From Bacteroidota bacterium (lineage in GTDB: Bacteria; Bacteroidota; Bacteroidia; 2-12-FULL-35-15): DNA of 64,000 bases. Positions 42,809 through 51,239 of this stretch are shown here, piece after piece. Position numbers and translations under genes: made by a program. The notes below the pieces were generated by a model. It had not been told where the DNA came from. It searched no databases and saw nothing but the letters and a program-made list of their open reading frames with translations. The stretch's first letter is position 1, and each line of letters begins with the position of its first letter. The stretch spans positions 358,720 to 422,719 of the forward strand of contig JAOQAG010000008.1 in assembly GCA_025963715.1 (NCBI GenBank), in the 5' to 3' direction.

Positions 42809-43638
42809 TTCATAAAATCAATGATCTGACCGTATGCTTTTTTACGTGGATTTAAAAAGCTGAAGATCATTCCTACATGGCGTGTGTGAGGAACAGTGAT
42901 CAATTGCGTTGAGGGCTCGTATTTTTTAAGGGATGCATAAAATTCGTTGTTCCCGGTAATGATCGCCGGATTTGTTTTACCGCCAAGGAACATTAAAAAC
43001 GGTGGCATGTGATCATTTAAATGATAAATGGGAGATCCTTTTTTCCAGATGGCTGTATCTTTTGTAAAAACAGAATAATAGACAACCGGTTTATAGCTTG
43101 CTTCATTAAAATATCGATACATGTTGAGTCCGAATGCATCAATTAAAATAACTCCTTTGAGCGGATCTTTGACTTTCAGTGAATCAAAATATGTATTGTC
43201 GGTTGCTACAAGCGCAGCAATTTGTCCGCCTGCAGAGTGGCCAGAAATAAAGATCCTGTTGGGATCACCGCCGTATTCTGCAATGTGCGCTTTAAGCCAT
43301 TCCACAGCTGTGGCCGCATCTATGGCCATTCCATCGTAACCGGTAAGCGGACTCAGGCGATAATCCATGATCACAGTAACTACTCCTTTATGAGCCATTC
43401 CCCTGCCGAAAAAATTATATGTGGATTTTTTTCCATGTACCCAGCTGCCACCATGGATAAAAAGCAATACTTCTTTGGGTTGTTTTTTATTTTTGGGTGC
43501 AAATACATTCAGCGAAAGCTGCTGAGCGGGGCTGTATACAATGTTCTTTGTCCGGCTGATGGGTTGCCGTGCGCAACCTGCAAACAATACGATGCAGAGG
43601 AATGGTAGTATGAATGAGTGGTTAGAAAAAAGTTTCAT
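42799..43638 (-). CDS. Alpha/beta-hydrolase lipoprotein (carboxylesterase-like)
   Basis: With start at 43638 the protein has 279 residues and a lipoprotein signal (lipobox LFAGC, Cys23 region). The longer frame to 43659 adds only MIVYFIK. The alpha/beta-hydrolase fold is clear: oxyanion motif LLFIHGGSWVHG, nucleophile elbow GHSAGGQIAALV, an RLSPLTGYDGM loop, and a candidate catalytic histidine in HTRHVG. HGG and GHSAGG indicate the hormone-sensitive-lipase-like group. Substrate unknown. The C-terminal codons come from a dispersed 42-bp repeat. The gene is isolated. Confidence 0.85.
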   Translation of the reverse strand: MKLFSNHSFILPFLCIVLFAGCARQPISRTKNIVYSPAQQLSLNVFAPKNKKQPKEVLLFIHGGSWVHGKKSTYNFFGRGMAHKGVVTVIMDYRLSPLTGYDGMAIDAATAVEWLKAHIAEYGGDPNRIFISGHSAGGQIAALVATDNTYFDSLKVKDPLKGVILIDAFGLNMYRYFNEASYKPVVYYSVFTKDTAIWKKGSPIYHLNDHMPPFLMFLGGKTNPAIITGNNEFYASLKKYEPSTQLITVPHTRHVGMIFSFLNPRKKAYGQIIDFMKYR

Positions 43639-43730
43639 CTTAATGAAATATACGATCAATTTGCGTGGAAAGATCTGTTAAATTAATTCAAAATCGGCGC
43701 CAGCTCGCAGGCGCGTGCTTTTACCGCAAA

Positions 43731-43830
43731 AATTTCTACCACATAAGGCACAAAGAAACACATAAGGTTTTACCCGGAAGTACTGCATTTTTTTGAACCA
43801 CAAAAGAAAACAAAAGAAATACATAAGGCT
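43731..43830. repeat. Tandem pair of ACCACATAAGGCACAAAG-type half-sites
   Basis: ACCACATAAGGCACAAAGAA (43738-43757) and ACCACAAAAGAAAACAAAAG (43797-43816) are in the same direction, each followed by AYACATAAGG. Related to the inverted arms at 15219-15326. Confidence 0.45.
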
Positions 43831-43840
43831 AAATATAAAG

Positions 43841-44035
43841 TGAGTATCCGGAACTTTGCATCCTGAAAAGAAATTATTTTAAGAACATCATTGCGAGGGC
43901 TTTTCGCCCGAAGCAATCTCATTCTAGTTCATAATCTGGTGTGAGATTGCTTCGGGCGAAAAGCCCTCGCAATGACGTATTAATTAAAAATTTTCAATAA
44001 AACGACTATGCTTTGGTACAAACTTTCCGATTTCA
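43841..44035. mobile_element. MITE-like palindromic element, copy 2 (inverted)
   Basis: Starts TGAGTATCCGGAACTTTG (43841) and ends ...GGTACAAACTTTCCGATTTCA (44035). It aligns with the reverse complement of 1495-1693 along its length. The inner 36-nt arm 43886-43921 pairs with 43942-43977 with one mismatch, and the loop is also similar (ATTCTAGTT...). No flanking duplication is evident, so it may be older. Nothing else is found in the gap 43639-44110 except the half-sites and the promoter. Confidence 0.7.
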
Positions 44036-44053
44036 TTTTATTTTAAAATAAAT

Positions 44054-44084
44054 TTGGTTTATATTATAAACTAGTTTACATTTG
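44054..44084 (+). promoter_or_regulatory. Bacteroidota-type promoter for the TonB-receptor gene at 44111
   Basis: TTG (44054-44056), 20 bases, then TACATTTG (44077-44084), an exact TAnnTTTG. The ATG follows 26 bases later. It lies immediately beyond the end of MITE copy 2. Confidence 0.65.
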
Positions 44085-44110
44085 TTAAATACTTACAATC
44101 ATAAATCAGC

Positions 44111-46279
44111 ATGATGAAACACATTACTACACTTTTACTATTGATTTTACTGGGAACACAGGGCATTGTGGCACAGACAAAAATTTCGGGAAAAATAACC
44201 GATCAGAAAAAACAAGGGATCCCGGGAGTGAATATTTTAGTTAAAGATACATACGATGGCGGAACGACAGATGTGAACGGAAATTATTCGTTTACAGCAA
44301 GTGATACCGGTATGGTAACTCTTGTTGCCACGATGGTTGGCTTCGACCCGATCGAAAAAAAGATCCGGCTAACGGGAAAAGACATTGCATACAGCCCGGT
44401 GATGAAAGAATCGGTAAATGAATTGAACGTGGTAACGATCTCGGCGGGAACGATTGAAGCGAGCGATGAAAAAAGAACGACTGTTTTAAAACCGCTGGAC
44501 ATTGTGACAACGGCAAGCGCACAGGGAGATATTGTAGGCGCTTTAAAAACATTGCCGGGTGCGCAACAGGTAGGAGAATCGGAAGGGTTGTTTGTACGCG
44601 GTGGAACGGGAACCGAAACAAAAACGATCATCGACGGAATGGTGGTGAATAATCCATTTTTCAGCTCGGTGCCTGATATTGCAACGCGCGGACGTTTTTC
44701 ACCTTTCCTTTTCAAAGGAACGGTGTTCAGCACGGGTGGTTATTCGGCGCAATACGGACAAGGAATGTCGTCGGTGCTGGCGCTGGAAACACAGGATCTG
44801 CCCGACAGGACTTCTTCTACAGTCGCCATCTCGACGGTGGGTGTGGGCGTTGGTCACAATCATTTGTGGAAAGACAAAGGCATGAGTGCAGGATTTGATC
44901 TGAACTATACGAATTTGGTTCCTTATTTTTCGCTGGTGAAACAGGTTCCGGAATACACACGTGCACCGCAGTTCAGCGGCGGTTCTCTTAACTTCCGTAA
45001 AAAAACATCGGCAAGCGGGATCCTGAAATTTTACGGATATTTTAATACATCTGACCTGGGAATTAAAACATTTGATATTGACAGTACGGATGGTTTCAAA
45101 AAATTATTCGAGCTGAATAATTTAAATATTTATACGAATTTAACGTACAAAGAACGGCTGGGTGAAAAATATGTACTGAACATTGGGGCATCGTACAGCA
45201 CAAACATTGACAAGATAAAAACCATTTCGGACACGATCAGATCTCAAAGCGATTTAACACAGGGCCGCGTGGTGCTGAGCCGTGGGGTTGGAAAATTATC
45301 GATCATCCGTGTGGGTGCGGAATATCAATATGCATTTGACGGATTTAAAATTGACTCACGCGTGAATCCGTATTATGTGTATCATAACACAACAAATATT
45401 TATGATAATTATGTGGCGGGGTTTGCAGAATCGGATATTTACCTGACACATAAACTGGTTTTACGTTTGGGTGTGCGTGCGGAAAATTCGACGTTGTTGA
45501 AAAAAGCAGTGATCGCGCCGCGTACATCCATTGCCTATAAACTGGGCCAGTACAGCCAGGTGTCGTTTGCTTACGGCGAGTTTTATCAGAAACCTGATCG
45601 TGATTATTTATTTTATCCGCAGATCCCGGGTTATAACAAAGCAACACATTACATTTTAAATGTGCAGCGCGTGGATGATTATCACACGCTGCGTGCGGAA
45701 ATTTATTTTAAGAAATACGATAATTTAACGAGTACACTTTCGGATACAACTAACAGTGGTAAAGGATATGCGCAGGGATTGGATGTTTTCTGGAGAGATA
45801 AAAAATCGATCAAGGGAGTGGATTACTGGATCTCGTACACGTACCTGGATACGAAGCGCCAATGGTTAAATTATCCGAAAGAGGTGATGCCGCCATTTGC
45901 TGCAACACATACGGCAACGCTGGTGTTTAAAAAATTCTTTACGAAATTAAATTTGAGTACGGGACTTACTTATAGCTATGCAACCGGTCGCCCGTATTAC
46001 AATCCTAACAATCCAAATTTTATGGGTGACCGGACAATTGAATTTAATACGATTGGTGTGAACGCTGCTTACCTGCGCCAGATTGGCAACTGTTTTGCGG
46101 TGCTGGCGGTATCGGTTGGAAATGTAATTGGCAATCAACAGGTATACAGCTACAATTATTCGTACGACGGGATGCGCCGGGAAGCTGTTGGCCCGCCTGC
46201 GAAACGCTTTTTCTTTATTGGCTTGTTCCTGTCTTTCGGGCAGGACAGATCCAAAGAAGTGATTGATAATAATAACTAG
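44111..46279 (+). CDS. TonB-dependent receptor with carboxypeptidase-like N-terminal domain
   Basis: A 722-residue outer-membrane receptor. Signal peptide about 1-22. A carboxypeptidase-regulatory-like domain is at about 24-100 (KISGKITDQKKQGIPGVNIL). The plug domain follows (VVTISAGTIEASDEK, GALKTLPGAQQVGESEGLFV, RGGTGTETKTIIDGMVV). A large beta-barrel region ends in FFFIGLFLSFGQDRSKEVID. The plug and barrel are typical of TonB-dependent transporters, and the substrate is unknown. A TPR-like gene follows after 41 bases and may be co-transcribed. Two adjacent ATGs (MMK) exist; either fits. Confidence 0.9.
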   Translation: MMKHITTLLLLILLGTQGIVAQTKISGKITDQKKQGIPGVNILVKDTYDGGTTDVNGNYSFTASDTGMVTLVATMVGFDPIEKKIRLTGKDIAYSPVMKESVNELNVVTISAGTIEASDEKRTTVLKPLDIVTTASAQGDIVGALKTLPGAQQVGESEGLFVRGGTGTETKTIIDGMVVNNPFFSSVPDIATRGRFSPFLFKGTVFSTGGYSAQYGQGMSSVLALETQDLPDRTSSTVAISTVGVGVGHNHLWKDKGMSAGFDLNYTNLVPYFSLVKQVPEYTRAPQFSGGSLNFRKKTSASGILKFYGYFNTSDLGIKTFDIDSTDGFKKLFELNNLNIYTNLTYKERLGEKYVLNIGASYSTNIDKIKTISDTIRSQSDLTQGRVVLSRGVGKLSIIRVGAEYQYAFDGFKIDSRVNPYYVYHNTTNIYDNYVAGFAESDIYLTHKLVLRLGVRAENSTLLKKAVIAPRTSIAYKLGQYSQVSFAYGEFYQKPDRDYLFYPQIPGYNKATHYILNVQRVDDYHTLRAEIYFKKYDNLTSTLSDTTNSGKGYAQGLDVFWRDKKSIKGVDYWISYTYLDTKRQWLNYPKEVMPPFAATHTATLVFKKFFTKLNLSTGLTYSYATGRPYYNPNNPNFMGDRTIEFNTIGVNAAYLRQIGNCFAVLAVSVGNVIGNQQVYSYNYSYDGMRREAVGPPAKRFFFIGLFLSFGQDRSKEVIDNNN

Positions 46280-46320
46280 AACCAATATATAACAAACCTA
46301 AATTCATAAAAACAAACAAC

Positions 46321-46962
46321 ATGAAAAAATTAATTTTAATTGCACTGGTAGCCACAATCGGCGTAAGCGCAAAAGCACAAAATCCAAGATACGTTGCCGC
46401 GATGGAAAAAAATACACCGATGGCTGATACTGCAAGAGATGGAGAACACCTGCAAAGTCTTGCAAATAATTTTGAACGCATTGCGGGCGCTGAAAAATCG
46501 GAATGGCTGCCGCTTTATTACGCAGCTTATTGTTATGCAAAAATGACGTATACGACCAAAGGCAATACAATTGATACGTATTGTGATAAGGCGGATGTGT
46601 TCATTAAAAAAGCGGATTCATTAAACCCGAACAACTCGGAAATTTATACGTTGAAAGCGATGATCGCTTCGGCACGTATTAGTGTAAACCCGATGACACG
46701 CGGACAAAAATACGGAACGGAATCAGCGGAGCTTCGCGATAAAGCAAAGGAACTGGATCCTACAAACCCGCGTCCGTATTACCTGGAAGGAACTGCATAC
46801 TTTTACACGCCCCCGATGTTTGGCGGTGGAAAAGACAAAGCAAAACCTGCGTTTGAAAAAGCAATGAAGCTGTTTGAAACGTTTAAACCTGCAAGCTCTA
46901 TTGCACCAAATTGGGGGAAAGATGCGACGGCGTATTTTTTGAAAAAGTGTGACGAGAAATAG
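46321..46962 (+). CDS. Secreted helical (TPR-like) protein of unknown function
   Basis: A 213-residue protein with signal peptide (MKKLILIALVATIGVSAKAQ). The mature part is helical with TPR-like blocks (EWLPLYYAAYCYAKMTY, DKADVFIKKADSLNPNNSEI, SAELRDKAKELDPTNPRPYY). Such proteins follow TonB receptors in other Bacteroidota. No sorting domain is visible, so it is probably periplasmic. Role unknown. Confidence 0.75.
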   Translation: MKKLILIALVATIGVSAKAQNPRYVAAMEKNTPMADTARDGEHLQSLANNFERIAGAEKSEWLPLYYAAYCYAKMTYTTKGNTIDTYCDKADVFIKKADSLNPNNSEIYTLKAMIASARISVNPMTRGQKYGTESAELRDKAKELDPTNPRPYYLEGTAYFYTPPMFGGGKDKAKPAFEKAMKLFETFKPASSIAPNWGKDATAYFLKKCDEK

Positions 46963-47139
46963 TTAAAAAAGTCATTAGTGATTAGTCGTTAGTAATTAGA
47001 TGAATCGCTGAAAGTAGCAGGTATCAGGTAGTAAGTACCAGGTACCAACCGCAGAAAAGATTAAAGACTAAACATTAAAAAGACAAGTAAACGTAGTACG
47101 TACTAAATACTAAGGACTAAATACTTCATACTAAAAAAA
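46963..47139. repeat. Low-complexity TACTAA / GTATCAGGTA repeat tract
   Basis: Short copies of ATTAGTNATTAGT, AGTACCAGGTACC and ACTAAATACTAAGGACTAAA fill the region up to the next start codon. No gene seen. Confidence 0.45.
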
Positions 47140-47721
47140 ATGGAACAGGACGAAAAACAGTTAACGCAGGAAGAAAGCCTGCGGATCATCCGGGAAATGA
47201 TCTCGGCGGCAAAAAATGATGTAAAAAATGATGCATTTATTTTTTTATTGTGGGGCTGGCTGGTGTTTATTGCAAGCATTACGCAGTTTATCATGATTGA
47301 GCTGAATTATATTGAGTGGTCGTCGTTTGCCTGGATGCTGATGCCGATCGGCGGGATCATTACGGTGGTCTATTCGATGCGCAAAGCGAAGAAAGACCGG
47401 ACGCGTACCAATGTAACGGAATCGCTGAAATATACCTGGATCGCATTCACGGTGTCGATGTGCATTATTATGTTTTGCAGCTCGATGGGCTGGTCGCAAA
47501 TTTTGCCTTGTATCATGGTATTGTACGGATTGGGATTATTTTTATCGGGCGGCGCCATGCTGTTCAAGCCATTAATCCTTGGCGGGATATTTTGCTGGGT
47601 GTGCGCCGTTGCCGGATTTCTGATCCACAACGATGTGTACCTGTTACTAATTGTGGCAGTTGCAGTGTTGGGCGGATATATCATTCCGGGATATTTATTA
47701 AAGATGAATAATAAAAAATAA
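47140..47721 (+). CDS. Multi-pass inner-membrane protein of unknown function
   Basis: A 193-residue protein with an acidic cytoplasmic N-terminus (MEQDEKQLTQEESLRIIREM) and about six hydrophobic segments (AFIFLLWGWLVFIASITQF, WMLMPIGGIITVVY, YTWIAFTVSMCIIMF, LPCIMVLYGLGLFLS, LGGIFCWVCAVAGFLI, LLLIVAVAVLGGYII). I recognise no transporter motif. The next gene, a winged-helix regulator, starts 2 bases after the stop, so the two are surely linked; a membrane sensor or a regulated target are both possible. Confidence 0.8.
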   Translation: MEQDEKQLTQEESLRIIREMISAAKNDVKNDAFIFLLWGWLVFIASITQFIMIELNYIEWSSFAWMLMPIGGIITVVYSMRKAKKDRTRTNVTESLKYTWIAFTVSMCIIMFCSSMGWSQILPCIMVLYGLGLFLSGGAMLFKPLILGGIFCWVCAVAGFLIHNDVYLLLIVAVAVLGGYIIPGYLLKMNNKK

Positions 47722-47723
47722 GC

Positions 47724-48011
47724 ATGTTCAAAGATCTTGATCCGATATTACATTCACAACTGCGCTTATCTATCATGAGTTTATTAATAAGTGTGAAGGA
47801 AGCGGATTTTACTTTTTTAAAAGAAAAAACAAAAGCGACGGCAGGTAATCTGAGTGTGCAGATCAGCAAACTGGCAGAAGCGGATTACATTACCGTGAAA
47901 AAAGAATTCAAGGATAATTATCCGCAAACGAGCTGCATCATTACAAAAAAAGGGATCAAAGCATTTGAGGATTATGTGACGGCGATACAGGCGTACATAA
48001 AGAAGAACTAA
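47724..48011 (+). CDS. Small winged-helix transcriptional regulator
   Basis: A 95-residue protein with the winged-helix pattern of the HTH_34/PadR- or MarR-like regulators: LDPILHSQLRLSIMSLLISV, EADFTFLKEKTKATAGNLSV (recognition helix region), QISKLAEADYITVKKEF (wing) and ITKKGIKAFEDYV. It binds DNA as a dimer in this family. It lies 2 bases behind the membrane-protein gene. The target is not known, though the operon itself is the usual target. Confidence 0.88.
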   Translation: MFKDLDPILHSQLRLSIMSLLISVKEADFTFLKEKTKATAGNLSVQISKLAEADYITVKKEFKDNYPQTSCIITKKGIKAFEDYVTAIQAYIKKN

Positions 48012-48054
48012 TGGACATTTTGTTATCCGAATGTTTTGAGAACTGTTTTTGCAA

Positions 48055-48158
48055 AATTATAAATGCTGAATTATAAATTATAAATGAATCCCAAATTCGA
48101 AGCTCTAAATTCTAATTGTTCAACAATTTATAATTTAACATTCATAATTTATAATTAA
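48055..48158. repeat. AT-rich inverted repeat (ATTATAAATTATAAATGAA)
   Basis: ATTATAAATTATAAATGAAT near 48070 is mirrored by ATTCATAATTTATAATT ending at 48158. Fills the 48012-48202 gap before the 2TM gene. No gene. Confidence 0.5.
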
Positions 48159-48202
48159 ACAAAAAGAAAAACTATAATTAATAATTTTAAACCAATCAAA
48201 AA

Positions 48203-48484
48203 ATGGACGAAAGAGACGAACAATTATGGCGCATCGCAAAGAAGCGCGCCGGTTTTAAAAAACAATTGGCTTCTTACATTATTATCAATGGTTTTTTATG
48301 GGTTTTGTGGTTTGTCACAGAAGGCCGTAATGATTATGGAGATAATATTCCATGGCCGGTCTGGAGCACGATGGGCTGGGGAATCGGGCTGGCATTCAGT
48401 TATTACGGTGCGTATCATGATAACAGGGAATCGGATACGATGCGGGAATATCAGAAGATGAAGGATCGTGAAAGAAAGGATTAA
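48203..48484 (+). CDS. 2TM-domain small membrane protein
   Basis: A 93-residue protein with two transmembrane helices (LASYIIINGFLWVLWFVTEG and WSTMGWGIGLAFSYYGAYHD). Both ends are charged (MDERDEQLWRIAKKRAGFKK and TMREYQKMKDRERKD). The pattern is that of the 2TM domain (PF13239), found next to LytTR and other regulators in Bacteroidota. It lies downstream of the winged-helix gene, separated by 191 bases. Confidence 0.85.
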   Translation: MDERDEQLWRIAKKRAGFKKQLASYIIINGFLWVLWFVTEGRNDYGDNIPWPVWSTMGWGIGLAFSYYGAYHDNRESDTMREYQKMKDRERKD

Positions 48485-48557
48485 GGATTAATTTATTTAG
48501 GATTTAGGAATTGGATCTACTAAATACCAATTATTACTAATGTACTAATCTGTGTTT

Positions 48558-48599
48558 GGTACAGATAACTAACAGGAACGAATATTACTAATCTGTATG
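48558..48599. repeat. 42-bp 3'-end repeat, plus-strand copy
   Basis: GGTACAGATAACTAACAGGA then ACGAATATTACTAATCTGTATG, the same repeat as 33287-33332 but on the other strand. It lies after the 2TM gene. Confidence 0.55.
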
Positions 48600-48621
48600 T
48601 TTTCTGTGTTTAAAAGAACTA

Positions 48622-48650
48622 CCCTGTCAGGGTTTCAAACCCTGTCAGGG
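48622..48650. repeat. CCCTGTCAGGG palindrome
   Basis: CCCTGTCAGGGTTT and AAACCCTGTCAGGG are nearly complementary halves. Related to 4861-4891. Confidence 0.5.
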
Positions 48651-48698
48651 ATGATAGAAAACATTGGTATGTAATGTCTTTATTAAATTAATTTTATA

Positions 48699-48738
48699 CA
48701 AAAAAGCCGGAAACATTAAATTGTTTCCGGCTTTTTTG
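48699..48738. terminator. Strong bidirectional terminator after the second TonB receptor
   Basis: CAAAAAAGCCGGAAACA (48699-48715) pairs perfectly with 48722-48738 around a 6-base loop. It follows the stop of the minus-strand receptor (48756) by 18 bases. Confidence 0.85.
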
Positions 48739-48755
48739 TGCTTATAATTTATTTT

Positions 48756-51179
48756 CTAGAATGTACATACATACTGCAATGCAATCGTGCGCGGTGATTC
48801 GATCTTGAGCGGACGTAATGAATAATCCACGTTGAATACATTGTTACAGACAATAGCTATCTTGGATTTTTTGTTGATGTTGTAACCAATGCGTGCATCA
48901 AATAAGCTGTAACCATTGTGTGTTTTCCAATAGTTCACGACTTTGATATCATCAATAAAATCAAGTGCTGCGGTAAGCTGTTCCACGTCCTCAAAGGCTT
49001 TATCGATGTTTTGCATCCTGCTGTAATATTTATAGCTAACGCCAAACGTAAAACGATATACTTTAAACTCAACATCAGCTTTTACCATGTGTTTGAAACG
49101 GTATTTCATAATATTGCCGGTAGTATCCATGCTACTGTTGGCATAGCTGAGATCCCGCCCTGCACCGCCAAACGAATGATCGTGGCCATACACAAAATCA
49201 GGTGTTAAGCTCACCGGCTCTACGTAAGTATAACCAATAAGTGCAGTGATCCCCAATCGCTTATTTGTTTCGGGTGTTGCTGCCACCAACGACATGTCCA
49301 CACCGCGTACTTGTGATTCGCCGGTATTTAAAAATTTAAACCCAACTACCAGCGAGGAAGAAGGATCCCAGACACCGAATAAATATTCGATGGTATTTTT
49401 ATAACGCTGGTAAAAACCGGCGATATCAAAGTATCCGGCAAGCTTACCTATTTTGAATCCTTGTTTTAAACCTACTTCAAAGTTGTTGCTTGTTTCGGGT
49501 TTCAGATCGGGATTTGGATATACACCAAACAATCCGGCACGTGTGGAAATGTAACGTTCGGTAATGGTGGGGTAGCGGAAACCTTGCCCGTACGATGCGC
49601 GCACATACGTTGCTTTCATCAGCTGCAAGCTTGCACCCGCGCGGAAGATAGGCGCTACCACACTTTGCTGCGTATTCATTTTAAAATATTCGTAACGGAA
49701 ACCACCGGAAAGGTTTAAGATCTTCCAGAATTTTTTATCGATCTGCGCATAACCTGATGCATTCGCGATCCGGTTATTAGGCGAACCGCTGGATTTGTAG
49801 AGCTGCGCATGCGACTCCGACAAACTACCGACAATACCGCCGGTAAATGTAAAATCCAGGTTTTTAAAAATACGCTGCAGCTGATACTCACCGTAGTAGA
49901 GCGTTCCGCGATTCGATTGATTATTGGTGATCACGTTATCGGTATGAAAAAGCCGCGTGACCAAACTGTGACTCACGCCGTTTTTGCTGTATTTGATAAA
50001 CGGATCGAGGTTAAAAATGGCCTGATTTTCTAAAAACACAGCACCGGGATATCCTTTGTACAAACCTGTAGAATCGTTGAACCAGGCAAGTACCATGTTG
50101 GTCTTGTTCAACATTCCGTTCGCATTGATCCCGTAATTTAATCCTACATGTTTTTTGGAACGGTAACGCAAATTAAAATTTAATCGTCCGCGCACCTTCA
50201 GCATGTCCTGATTGGTAAATGTGTGGATGGTATCAAACTCATCGCGCGCATATTCCGGGATTGGCGGTTGTGGCGGCGGTGGCCCGATGTAACCCTGGTC
50301 GATGTTAAAATTCCCACCCACTACAAAATCAAGATTGTTTTTGATGATGCGCGAATGTAAAAAGTTAAGATTTGTAAATCCCGGTAAGGAGCTGCCATAC
50401 CAGTTTTCCGCCGGAGCATCGGGCATGCTGTAACTTCCTACGGAATAATTGATCACTGTTTTTGGCGTACTACGCGGGTATGCGGAACGCACGTTGATAA
50501 CGCCGCTAAGTGCAGATGAACCGTACAATACAGAGGACGCACCTTTGATGATCTCGATCTGTTCCACATTTTCCACCGGGATGTAACTCCATTCCGGGCG
50601 ACCGGCATCACCGCTCAGCAAAGGAATTCCATCCACCACAATGGCAACGCGGCTTCCTACACCGAATGTAAATCCGCTTCCACCGCGGATCTGCGGATCA
50701 TTATCAATAATGGTTAAGCCGGGAACCTGTTCCAGCGCGGTTTCGATACTGGTTGTGTTTTTACCTGTAATTAATTTCGGCTTGATCACTTCCATGGAAA
50801 CGGTCATTTCTTCGATCTTCTGATCAAACTTTCCGGAGGATACCACAATGGTTTCTAAAAATTTAGCGGCAGTAAGCAGGTCGATATTTTTTTCGGTGAT
50901 CGCATCGGTTTGAATGTGTACCGAAAATGTATCGTTCACATAACCGATGTACGCGCAGAATAACAGGTAATTCCCGGTATCGAGCACCAGCGAATAATTT
51001 CCATCCATATCGGAAACGGTACCTTTTGTAAGATTATTTACCAGCTGTACTGCGGCACCGGGCAACAATTCTTTGGAACCTGCTTCCGTGATCTTCCCTC
51101 TTAATACACCTGTTTGTGAAAAAGAAGAAACAACGGAGAAAACGGACAGTAATAGTATGAGTAGTTTACGTAGAAACAT
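48756..51179 (-). CDS. TonB-dependent receptor
   Basis: An 807-residue outer-membrane receptor. Signal peptide about 1-22. Carboxypeptidase-like domain (VLRGKITEAGSKELLPGAAV). Plug domain (TIVVSSGKFDQKIEEMTVSM, ALEQVPGLTIIDND, RGGSGFTFGVGSRVAIVVDG, EQIEIIKGASSVLYGSSALS). Beta-barrel to the C-terminus (ENNFNVDYSLRP-like, ...TIALQYVCTF, ending in Phe). It belongs to the vitamin B12/siderophore-type TonB family; no B12 riboswitch is seen upstream. A type A T9SS gene lies 60 bases upstream on the same strand, with a hairpin between. Confidence 0.93.
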   Translation of the reverse strand: MFLRKLLILLLSVFSVVSSFSQTGVLRGKITEAGSKELLPGAAVQLVNNLTKGTVSDMDGNYSLVLDTGNYLLFCAYIGYVNDTFSVHIQTDAITEKNIDLLTAAKFLETIVVSSGKFDQKIEEMTVSMEVIKPKLITGKNTTSIETALEQVPGLTIIDNDPQIRGGSGFTFGVGSRVAIVVDGIPLLSGDAGRPEWSYIPVENVEQIEIIKGASSVLYGSSALSGVINVRSAYPRSTPKTVINYSVGSYSMPDAPAENWYGSSLPGFTNLNFLHSRIIKNNLDFVVGGNFNIDQGYIGPPPPQPPIPEYARDEFDTIHTFTNQDMLKVRGRLNFNLRYRSKKHVGLNYGINANGMLNKTNMVLAWFNDSTGLYKGYPGAVFLENQAIFNLDPFIKYSKNGVSHSLVTRLFHTDNVITNNQSNRGTLYYGEYQLQRIFKNLDFTFTGGIVGSLSESHAQLYKSSGSPNNRIANASGYAQIDKKFWKILNLSGGFRYEYFKMNTQQSVVAPIFRAGASLQLMKATYVRASYGQGFRYPTITERYISTRAGLFGVYPNPDLKPETSNNFEVGLKQGFKIGKLAGYFDIAGFYQRYKNTIEYLFGVWDPSSSLVVGFKFLNTGESQVRGVDMSLVAATPETNKRLGITALIGYTYVEPVSLTPDFVYGHDHSFGGAGRDLSYANSSMDTTGNIMKYRFKHMVKADVEFKVYRFTFGVSYKYYSRMQNIDKAFEDVEQLTAALDFIDDIKVVNYWKTHNGYSLFDARIGYNINKKSKIAIVCNNVFNVDYSLRPLKIESPRTIALQYVCTF

Positions 51180-51192
51180 CTGAACAAAAAAT

Positions 51193-51222
51193 AAAAACCC
51201 TGACGGAGATGCCAGGGTTTTA
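51193..51222 (-). terminator. Hairpin between the T9SS gene and the TonB receptor
   Basis: Minus strand: AAAACCCTG, a 10-base loop, CAGGGTTTTT. It is 18 bases after the T9SS stop and 14 bases before the receptor ATG. It could terminate or attenuate read-through into the receptor. Confidence 0.6.
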
Positions 51223-51239
51223 TTAAAAAACAGTTTGAA

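Noticed and set aside
51180..51239. Possible cobalamin riboswitch before the TonB receptor
   Set aside because: Only 60 bases are available, holding a simple hairpin; no B12-box is seen.
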